From contig JAFQBR010000200.1 of the NCBI GenBank assembly GCA_017399665.1, positions 1 through 5,226 of the forward strand: a stretch of DNA of 5,226 nt, in the 5' to 3' direction. Source of the DNA: Clostridia bacterium (GTDB taxonomy: Bacteria; Bacillota_A; Clostridia; Christensenellales; Borkfalkiaceae). Numbering within the stretch: position 1 is the first letter of the stretch; each line of letters starts with the position of its first letter. A program made the translations under genes and the position numbers. The notes under the pieces are model-generated. The model was not told where the DNA came from and ran no database searches. It saw only the letters and a list, made by a program, of their open reading frames with translations. Below are positions 1 to 4,722 of this stretch, one piece after another.

Positions 1-519
1 ACTAAGAAGCTGAATTTAGGTGAATTTACCGTTCTTCTTTCAGACACTGTAGGTTTTATTAAAAATATTCCAACAACATTAATTGAAGCTTTCAAATCTA
101 CTTTAGAAACTGCCGTTGATGCCGACTACGTAATTATCGTGTGTGACGCTCTTACAGACTGGCAAATACAACTAGAAACTACAAATTTAATGCTAGATGA
201 GCTAAATTCAAAGTCCGAACGATTAATAGTTTTTAACAAATGCGAAAGCATTGATGATTTTTCAGCCTATCCAACTGATGCTATTTTTATTTCCGCAAAA
301 GAAAAACGCGGATTAGAGGGACTATTGGCTAAAATAAGAAATTATTTCAAATGCAATTATACGAAGTTAACTTTAAAAATTCCGTATGAAAAACTTTCAG
401 AGTTTCATTCACTAAACAATTATATTGAATTTTTCCAATTAGAGTATACAGATGACGGAATGGTCGCAAATATAATTATCGGCAATAAAAATTTAAGCAA
501 ATTTAATAAATTCAAGTAA
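1..519 (+). CDS. hflX: GTPase HflX, C-terminal part (5' end outside window)
   Basis: This is the last 172 residues of an open frame that runs in from the left edge. HflX is a GTPase that binds the 50S subunit and helps split or rescue stalled ribosomes. The visible G-domain parts are the G3 motif DTVGF at fragment residues 15-19, followed by the family-typical stretch IPTTLIEAFKSTLE. G4 is NKCE at 79-82 and G5 is SAK at 98-100. A C-terminal segment follows (IPYEKLSEFHSL and a YTDDG turn), as in full-length HflX. The N-terminal HflX domain and the P-loop (G1) and switch I (G2) lie upstream and are not seen. The G4 motif ends in Glu rather than the usual Asp of NKxD. The codon GTG at 139 is internal, not a start, because the conserved G3 region lies before it. 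The gene converges on the nahK operon and shares its terminator. Confidence 0.93.
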   Translation, partial: TKKLNLGEFTVLLSDTVGFIKNIPTTLIEAFKSTLETAVDADYVIIVCDALTDWQIQLETTNLMLDELNSKSERLIVFNKCESIDDFSAYPTDAIFISAKEKRGLEGLLAKIRNYFKCNYTKLTLKIPYEKLSEFHSLNNYIEFFQLEYTDDGMVANIIIGNKNLSKFNKFK

Positions 520-520
520 T

Positions 521-555
521 AAAAATCGCGAGCTAATTATCTAGCTCGCCTTTTT
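521..555. terminator. Bidirectional Rho-independent terminator between hflX and nahK
   Basis: A perfect 8-bp stem, GCGAGCTA (528-535) and TAGCTCGC (542-549), encloses a 6-base loop. Five T follow on the + strand (551-555), and five A precede it (521-525), which read as a T-tract on the - strand. It starts just after the hflX stop and lies downstream of the convergent kinase gene, so it can end transcription from both sides. Confidence 0.9.
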
Positions 556-565
556 AATATTACTG

Positions 566-1627
566 TTAATATAATAGATTATAAGTAATTTCTTTAATGA
601 TTTTTTCTTTTTTATAAACGTCTTTTAAGAGTGCTAACTGATTTTTATAACGCACCTTGTTATGCGTTGGATAGTCAATTTTAAAATATATATCGTTTAA
701 TAAATAATCTGTCATAAAACGGGCGCACAATTCTGCTGTAATAGTGAAAACACCTAAATATAAGCTCTTTTTCTCAATTTCGGATAAAATATTCTTTAAA
801 TTTAATGCAAATCCCTTTGTATAATAATAAAATTTATTCAAATCAAAATATATACTATCGAAATCAATGTAATCTTCTTTATGCGAAGCGCAGACGGAAC
901 GTGCCCCATCACCAAAATCGTGTGCTAAAATACCTGGCATAACGGTATCTAAATCAACTACAGCAATAAATCTTAAAGAGTCTTTATCAAATAAAACGTT
1001 TGAAAGCTTAGTATCATTATGAACCGTTCTTATTGGCAATTTCTTTTGAGCAAGAAGCTCGTCTAATATCAATGAGTCTTTTTTAAAAGACATCAACTGC
1101 TTGTAATCTTCTTGTATTTCTGTAAAGCGCTCGTAATTAACAAAAACAGAATCAGCAAGCTGAGAAAACCGCCTAGTTGTATTATGAAAATCTACAATTG
1201 TTATATTTAGTTTTTTATAATCAAAATCATTTAATTTCTTAAAAAAGTCACCAAAAGCGTAACCGGTTTGCTCAATTAAATATAAATTATCTGAACAATC
1301 ATACGAAGTAGAGTTTTTAACAAAAGTATAAACTCGCCAATATTCGCCATTTTGATCAACGTAATAATTTTTATTATCTATCGTTTTCTTATATTCTAAA
1401 TAAGGACTTTTTATCCAATCTAAAATCAGACTAGCATTTTCGATTACTTCTTTTGTATTTTCAAAAACCCTTCCGTTAATTTTTTGCAAAACGTAATCTT
1501 CTTTTTGATTATCCACATAAATTAACAAGTGATAAGATAGATTAATATTACCACCTTTCAAAATTTCAACGGTAAATCTATCATATCTATCAAAAAAATT
1601 GTCTATTATAAATTGCAAATTTTGCAC
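566..1627 (-). CDS. nahK: N-acetylhexosamine 1-kinase-like sugar kinase (APH fold)
   Basis: This kinase of the aminoglycoside phosphotransferase/choline kinase fold matches bifidobacterial NahK over its full length from memory. NahK phosphorylates C1 of GlcNAc or GalNAc with ATP in the cytoplasm. Numbered from the ATG at 1648, the N-lobe has KGGNINLSYH (31-40) and YVLQKIN (52-58), then WRVYTF (104-109). The C-lobe has the catalytic loop HNDTKLSN (210-217, base D212), the metal-binding DLDTVMPG (232-239) and DFGD (244-247). Near the C-terminus come RFMTDYL, DIYF and YPTHNKVR. The start chosen is GTG at 1627 (353 aa), because GGAG at 1636-1639 lies 8 bases upstream. The in-frame ATG at 1648 (360 aa) has no visible ribosome binding site. 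The gene lies 56 bases behind arsR and is probably co-transcribed with it. The other enzymes of the lacto-N-biose pathway are not in the window. The family call is strong; the exact sugar is inferred. Confidence 0.83.
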   Translation of the reverse strand: MQNLQFIIDNFFDRYDRFTVEILKGGNINLSYHLLIYVDNQKEDYVLQKINGRVFENTKEVIENASLILDWIKSPYLEYKKTIDNKNYYVDQNGEYWRVYTFVKNSTSYDCSDNLYLIEQTGYAFGDFFKKLNDFDYKKLNITIVDFHNTTRRFSQLADSVFVNYERFTEIQEDYKQLMSFKKDSLILDELLAQKKLPIRTVHNDTKLSNVLFDKDSLRFIAVVDLDTVMPGILAHDFGDGARSVCASHKEDYIDFDSIYFDLNKFYYYTKGFALNLKNILSEIEKKSLYLGVFTITAELCARFMTDYLLNDIYFKIDYPTHNKVRYKNQLALLKDVYKKEKIIKEITYNLLY

Positions 1628-1635
1628 TAAAATTG

Positions 1636-1639
1636 CTCC
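1636..1639 (-). promoter_or_regulatory. Ribosome binding site that decides the nahK start
   Basis: On the - strand GGAG sits 8 bases before the GTG at 1627-1625. It lies inside the longer reading frame that begins at ATG 1648, which itself has only AT-rich sequence upstream. This favours the GTG start. The resulting N-terminus (MQNLQFIIDNFF) resembles the N-terminal helix of known NahK. Confidence 0.65.
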
Positions 1640-1683
1640 ACACAACATTATATGCGAAACAAATTTTTAATGATATTACAATT

Positions 1684-1950
1684 TTAGCTAAGCTTTTTAA
1701 TTTCTGCAGTAAAAGCCTTCAAGGTTTCAACGTTCTGTGAATAATAAATCCACTTCCAGTCCTTTTGCGCAACCACTAACCCGCAATCGCATAAAATTTT
1801 CATATGGTAAGATAAAGTTGGCTGTGTAACCTTAACCTTGTCTAAAATATGATACCCACACAATTTTTTATCTTTAAGCATATTAAAAATTTTTAGTCTA
1901 GTTTCATCACTTAATGCCTTCATAATTAAAATTAACTCTTTTGTATCCAT
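1684..1950 (-). CDS. ArsR/SmtB-family winged-helix transcriptional repressor
   Basis: This is an 88-residue, single-domain regulator, slightly short for the family. The start of the fold is KALSDETRLKIFNML (11-25). The helix-turn-helix follows with recognition helix TQPTLSYHMKIL (42-53). The wing lies around KDWKWIYYS (63-71), and a short dimerisation helix ends the protein. It closely resembles clostridial ArsR repressors, which usually carry a Cys-x-Cys sensor (LCxCxIL). Here that segment reads LCGYHIL, so only C31 remains and Y33 stands at the second Cys position. C54 and C56 occur in ILCDCGLV just after the recognition helix. The inducer is therefore unclear. The ATG at 1950 has a GAGG 5 bases upstream (1956-1959). 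A strong promoter and candidate operators lie directly upstream, which suggests autoregulation. The downstream partner is the nahK-like kinase, not a metal transporter or arsenate reductase. Confidence 0.9.
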   Translation of the reverse strand: MDTKELILIMKALSDETRLKIFNMLKDKKLCGYHILDKVKVTQPTLSYHMKILCDCGLVVAQKDWKWIYYSQNVETLKAFTAEIKKLS

Positions 1951-1959
1951 AGCAACCTC

Positions 1960-1979
1960 ATATTTAAATATATCAATAT
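1960..1979. promoter_or_regulatory. Second, weaker candidate ArsR operator at the arsR transcription start
   Basis: This repeat has 7 of 9 symmetric pairs and matches 14 of the 16 defined positions of the pattern shared with the other sites. One half-site (TATCAATAT, 1971-1979) is intact and the other is degenerate. It lies exactly 30 bp from the site at 1990-2009. It covers the predicted transcription start and overlaps the last two bases of the -10; its far edge touches the arsR ribosome binding site. Confidence 0.5.
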
Positions 1980-2006
1980 TATATCATTTATATCGAGATT
2001 TGTCAA
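1978..2006 (-). promoter_or_regulatory. Consensus sigma-A promoter of the arsR-nahK unit
   Basis: Reading the - strand, TTGACA (2006-2001) is followed by exactly 17 bases and then TATAAT (1983-1978). TG at 1986-1985 gives an extended -10. All twelve hexamer bases match the consensus. The predicted transcription start is near 1971, giving a 5' leader of about 20 bases that contains the GAGG of arsR. The -35 lies inside one inverted repeat (1990-2009) and the predicted start inside another (1960-1979). That is the expected geometry for repression by a bound dimer. Confidence 0.88.
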
Positions 2007-2009
2007 TAT
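1990..2009. promoter_or_regulatory. Candidate ArsR operator covering the arsR -35
   Basis: This 20-bp interrupted palindrome matches ATATnGAnATTTnTCnATAT, with 7 of 9 base pairs symmetric around a central TT. It contains the whole TTGACA -35 of the arsR promoter. The same pattern recurs at 2087-2106 and 2117-2136, and less exactly at 1960-1979. Two arms around a 2-bp centre resemble the 12-2-12 operators known for ArsR/SmtB proteins. Binding by this ArsR is inferred. Confidence 0.68.
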
Positions 2010-2086
2010 GATATAATCCAATATAATAAATTCGAGCAAAAAGATTTTTAACTAATTATTAGTTTTTATTTTTTTACACTATATTC

Positions 2087-2106
2087 ATATTGATATTTAT
2101 CGATAT
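2087..2106. promoter_or_regulatory. Distal candidate ArsR operator (inner copy)
   Basis: ATATTGATATTTATCGATAT is symmetric at 8 of 9 pairs around TT. Read on the + strand it differs from the arsR -35 operator, read on the - strand, only in its central bases. It contains TTGATA, a one-mismatch -35, at the same offset, pointing to the right. It lies about 110 bases upstream of the predicted arsR transcription start. No right-pointing gene follows. Confidence 0.58.
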
Positions 2107-2116
2107 AATCTTTTTC

Positions 2117-2136
2117 ATATAGATATTTATCTATAT
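2117..2136. promoter_or_regulatory. Distal candidate ArsR operator (outer copy, perfect palindrome)
   Basis: ATATAGATATTTATCTATAT is a perfect 9-2-9 inverted repeat. With its neighbour it forms a tandem repeat: bases 2085-2109 and 2115-2139 are identical at 22 of 25 positions at a 30-bp offset. It lies between the rpe terminator and the arsR promoter. It shares the GATATTTATC core with the inner copy, so it is most likely bound by the same regulator. Confidence 0.6.
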
Positions 2137-2144
2137 TATTTCAT

Positions 2145-2172
2145 AAAATAAAAAGCGTGCAAAATGCACGCT
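2145..2172 (-). terminator. Rho-independent terminator of the rsmB-rlmN-rsgA-rpe operon
   Basis: On the - strand, AGCGTGC (2172-2166) pairs perfectly with GCACGCT (2160-2154) around a 5-base loop. A TTTTATTTTAT tract follows. The hairpin begins four bases after the rpe stop codon. On the + strand the sequence after the stem is only partly T-rich, so it acts mainly in the rpe direction. Its position marks rpe as the last gene of the operon. Confidence 0.9.
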
Positions 2173-2176
2173 AAAT

Positions 2177-2848
2177 TTATTTTGCTCTTAATTTGTTTAT
2201 TGCTTTTGCACGATCAGGTGCTGAAAAAATGGTGTTGCCAGAAACCAAAACGTTAGCCCCTGCTTTCTTAACCAAGGCGCACGTTTCAAAATTAATACCA
2301 CCGTCTACTTCAAGTAAAATTTCTTTATTTGTATTACTAATTATTGTTGAAATTTCTTGTATTTTAGGTAAAACGCTATCAATAAATTTTTGTCCGCCAA
2401 AGCCAGGGAAAACACTCATAACCAAAACAATATCACATTCGGGAATTAAAGATGCAACCCTTTCAACAGGCGTATCGGGATTGATAACCAAACCACATTT
2501 TGCGCCAAATGATTTTATTTCATCCAAGGTTTGTTTTAGTCTATCTTTACAAGCTTCGTAATGAACGGTTATATAATCACTACCGGCTTTTGCAAACTGC
2601 TCTATGTATTTCCAAGGCTCAACAATCATCAAATGAGTATCAAGAGGTAAAGTTGTATATTTAGCAATATCTTTAACCATCTTAATCCCCATCGTTATAT
2701 TTGGGACAAAAACCCCATCCATAACGTCAATATGAATTATATCTGCACCGTTTTTTTGCAAATTTTCTACTTCTTCACCCATTTTTGCAAAATCAGCAGA
2801 TAAAATAGATGGCGCAATTAAAATTTTATTAGTATTTTTTGCTAACAT
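2177..2848 (-). CDS. rpe: Ribulose-phosphate 3-epimerase
   Basis: Rpe interconverts D-ribulose 5-phosphate and D-xylulose 5-phosphate in the cytoplasmic pentose phosphate pathway. The 223-residue TIM barrel is full length. The motifs run in order: APSILSADF (12-20, with S14), HIDVMDGVFVPN (39-50, metal ligands H39 and D41), THLM (71-74, H72), VMSVFPGFGGQKF (143-155), EVDGGI (180-185, catalytic D182) and VSGNTIF (202-208). The last phosphate-binding loop has Asn where Ser is common (usually GS). The start at 2848 overlaps the end of rsgA by 20 bases and has no close Shine-Dalgarno; an AAGGA lies too far upstream (about 14 bases). Translation is probably coupled to rsgA. No alternative ATG, GTG or TTG lies nearby, and the few residues before KILIAPS are normal for the family. 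It is followed directly by the operon terminator. Confidence 0.97.
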   Translation of the reverse strand: MLAKNTNKILIAPSILSADFAKMGEEVENLQKNGADIIHIDVMDGVFVPNITMGIKMVKDIAKYTTLPLDTHLMIVEPWKYIEQFAKAGSDYITVHYEACKDRLKQTLDEIKSFGAKCGLVINPDTPVERVASLIPECDIVLVMSVFPGFGGQKFIDSVLPKIQEISTIISNTNKEILLEVDGGINFETCALVKKAGANVLVSGNTIFSAPDRAKAINKLRAK

Positions 2849-3683
2849 ATCTATTTGAATAATCCTTTTTTATTTCTTCAAGTATCAACTTATAACGTTC
2901 GTACCTATCAACGGAAAGCTCACCATTTTCAACAAGAGTTTTTATATGGCAATCAGGTTCGTTTAAATGAGTACAGTCCAAATATTTACATTTATTAAGA
3001 TATTTATCGTATGGCGGATAATTCATTACCGCGTCTTGCGGAGAAATATCAACTATTATCTCGGAAAAGCCTGGAGTATCAAACAAATAAAAATCATCAC
3101 CGCGAATTATTCTTGAGCCGGTTGTTGTATGTTTTCCGCGCTCTGATTTTTCAGAAATTTCCCCCGTTTTAAACTGAGTATTCATTAAAGCGTTTAAAAT
3201 TGATGTTTTTCCAACTGCAGATTGTCCTGCAAATGCAAGCGTCTTGCCTGAAATAAAGCTTTTTAACGCTTGAATTCCTTCTCCTGTTTTAGCAGAAACC
3301 AAAAAAACAGGTAAGAACTTGTAATTATTTAGTACGTAATCCGAAATTTCTGCTCCCAAATCGCATTTATTAATTACAATAGCGCATTCTGTGTTTGCAA
3401 AGTTCGCTGAAAGTAAAAGTTTATCAACAATTAAAAAATCGGGTTTTGGTGGATTTGAAATGGTAATTAAAAGAGTATCTACGTTTGCAACGTTTGGCCT
3501 AATAAATCGTGAAAATCGCGGATAAACTTTACTTATTGCACCATTTTCTACCTCTACAAAATCGCCTGTTAAAACTTCTCCACTTTTGTATTTAATTTTC
3601 CCACGCGCATTAATCGTTAAATTTTCGCCATCAACCTCGACGGTATATTTATTACTTGATGCGCAAATAACTCTGCCTTTAAT
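2829..3683 (-). CDS. rsgA: Ribosome small subunit biogenesis GTPase RsgA (likely ATT start)
   Basis: RsgA (YjeQ/CpgA) is a circularly permuted GTPase that checks late 30S subunit maturation. Numbered from the start used here (284 aa), an N-terminal OB-fold begins MKGRVICASSNKYTVEV. The permuted G motifs follow: G4 NKCD (105-108), G5 SAK (130-132), G1 GQSAVGKTS (153-161), switch I RGKHTTT (182-188) and G3 DTPGF (202-206). The C-terminal zinc site is C232-x4-C237-x-H239-x5-C245. The start is unusual. Family homology begins at KGRV, and GGAGG (3696-3692) lies 8 bases before the ATT at 3683-3681, which overlaps the rlmN stop TAA by one base. No ATG or GTG exists nearby. Alternatives are TTG at 3734 (301 aa, GGAG 5 bases upstream) and TTG at 3698. 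Both would add residues without family counterparts. The function is certain; the start is inferred. Confidence 0.93.
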   Translation of the reverse strand: MKGRVICASSNKYTVEVDGENLTINARGKIKYKSGEVLTGDFVEVENGAISKVYPRFSRFIRPNVANVDTLLITISNPPKPDFLIVDKLLLSANFANTECAIVINKCDLGAEISDYVLNNYKFLPVFLVSAKTGEGIQALKSFISGKTLAFAGQSAVGKTSILNALMNTQFKTGEISEKSERGKHTTTGSRIIRGDDFYLFDTPGFSEIIVDISPQDAVMNYPPYDKYLNKCKYLDCTHLNEPDCHIKTLVENGELSVDRYERYKLILEEIKKDYSNRYVSKKY

Positions 3684-4722
3684 CGTTAGTTCCTCCAACG
3701 TGTTTATTGCGTAATTGACCGCACGCGCCCTCAATATCGCTCCCCATAAGTCTTCTTACGGTTGCAGAAATACCACCGTCGTTTAATATCTTCATAAACT
3801 TATAGGCATTTTTGTCATCAGAGCGTTTTAGACCGCTTTCCTCAACTTCGTTTAATCTAATTAAGTTTACGTGACAAGGTAACCCTCTTAAAAGATTAAT
3901 TAATTGATTTGCATCATCCTTGCCATCATTAACGCCTTTTACAAGAGAATATTCAAAAATAAAACGCCTACCCGTTATTTTAAAATAATGCTTGCAGGCT
4001 TCTATAATTTGAGCAATAGAATAAGCTTTTGCAATAGGCATAATTTCCTTTCTTTTTTCGTCCGTTGTTGCATGAAGAGAAACCGTTAAATTAAGTGGTA
4101 AGTTTTCCTTTGCAAGCTTATACATATTATCAACTAGTCCGCACGTTGATAAGCTAACGTTTCTTGGGCTTACGTTAAGATTTTCTTCTTTTGAAAGCTC
4201 TTTTAAAAACGCAACAACCTCATCATAATTATCTAGAGGCTCACCGCTACCCATTAATACAATATTAGTAATTTCTCTACGCCTTGCATTACCGCCAAAA
4301 TCTCTATTTGCTAATGCGACAGTAAAAAGAAGCTCCCCTCTAGTAAGATTTCTAACAAGACCATTTAAGGTTGATGCACAAAACTTACACCCCATTCTAC
4401 AACCGACCTGAGTTGAAACACATTGGGTTTTTCCGTACTTGTAAGTCATTACAACGCCTTCAACAATGTTTCCATCCGAAAGAGAAAATAAGTACTTAAC
4501 AGTTCCATCTGAAGAAGTAAGCTTTTTATATATTCTTGCTGGGGCATCGCAATATTCAATAAGCAATTTTTCCTTTAACGAATTAGGTATATCCGTCATC
4601 TCAGAAATACTTTTACCCATTACAAAATTGGAATAAATCTGCTTTGCCCTAAACTTTGGCTCACCTATTTGAGCTAAAATTTCTTGCAACTGTTGTAAAT
4701 TGTTATCATATAAAATTTTCAT
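3679..4722 (-). CDS. rlmN: Dual-specificity RNA methyltransferase RlmN (23S A2503 / tRNA A37)
   Basis: RlmN is a radical SAM enzyme that methylates C2 of A2503 in 23S rRNA and of A37 in some tRNAs. The protein has 347 residues, normal for Bacillota. The 4Fe-4S cluster motif CRMGCKFC gives C108, C112 and C115. C101, in CVSTQVGC, lies 7 residues before the first cluster Cys, as in E. coli RlmN (C118). C334 in EGACGQL corresponds to the methyl-carrying Cys (C355 in E. coli). E88 in NIVEGV stands at the spacing of the essential Glu. The SAM-binding GEP motif is MGSGEPLDNYDEV (157-169), followed by SLSTCG and NLTVSLHA. The ATG at 4722 overlaps the rsmB stop in ATGA and has no clear Shine-Dalgarno, so translation is probably coupled. 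The 3' end carries the ribosome binding site of rsgA. Confidence 0.97.
   Translation of the reverse strand: MKILYDNNLQQLQEILAQIGEPKFRAKQIYSNFVMGKSISEMTDIPNSLKEKLLIEYCDAPARIYKKLTSSDGTVKYLFSLSDGNIVEGVVMTYKYGKTQCVSTQVGCRMGCKFCASTLNGLVRNLTRGELLFTVALANRDFGGNARRREITNIVLMGSGEPLDNYDEVVAFLKELSKEENLNVSPRNVSLSTCGLVDNMYKLAKENLPLNLTVSLHATTDEKRKEIMPIAKAYSIAQIIEACKHYFKITGRRFIFEYSLVKGVNDGKDDANQLINLLRGLPCHVNLIRLNEVEESGLKRSDDKNAYKFMKILNDGGISATVRRLMGSDIEGACGQLRNKHVGGTND
3692..3696 (-). promoter_or_regulatory. Ribosome binding site for rsgA
   Basis: GGAGG on the - strand, inside the last codons of rlmN (HVGGTND), sits 8 bases before ATT 3683-3681. It is one of the strongest Shine-Dalgarno matches in the window. 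No standard start codon lies at a usable distance downstream, which points to ATT as the initiation codon. Confidence 0.7.

Noticed and set aside
566..1648. Aminoglycoside resistance phosphotransferase
   Set aside because: The fold is shared, but the full-length pattern (HNDTKLSN, DLDTVMPG, DFGD, YPTHNKVR and the WRVYTF segment) is that of N-acetylhexosamine kinases, not of resistance enzymes.
2050..2075. Hairpin AACTAA-TTA-TTAGTT followed by a T-rich run on the + strand, terminator-like
   Set aside because: The stem is six pairs with only one G-C pair, and no + strand gene precedes it. In such AT-rich DNA it is more likely chance, although it could end a short transcript from the distal operator pair.
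2085..2139. Two similar 25-base units 30 bp apart, reminiscent of a minimal CRISPR array
   Set aside because: There are only two units with 5-base gaps, no spacers and no cas genes. The palindromic structure and match to the arsR promoter sites explain them as operators.
2193..2561. Open frame of 122 codons on the + strand
   Set aside because: It lies entirely antisense to rpe, has low-complexity composition, no ribosome binding site and no recognisable domain. It is a shadow of the rpe reading frame.
3684..3734. TTG codons at 3734 and 3698 as the rsgA start
   Set aside because: The codon at 3734 has an SD-like GGGGAG, but that sequence is fixed by the conserved RlmN residues MGSDIEG. The added residues have no counterpart in RsgA. 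The codon at 3698 overlaps the GGAGG and has no ribosome binding site of its own. Neither is fully excluded.
3904..4089. Open frame of 61 codons on the + strand
   Set aside because: It is antisense to the conserved radical SAM region of rlmN and has no signals of its own.
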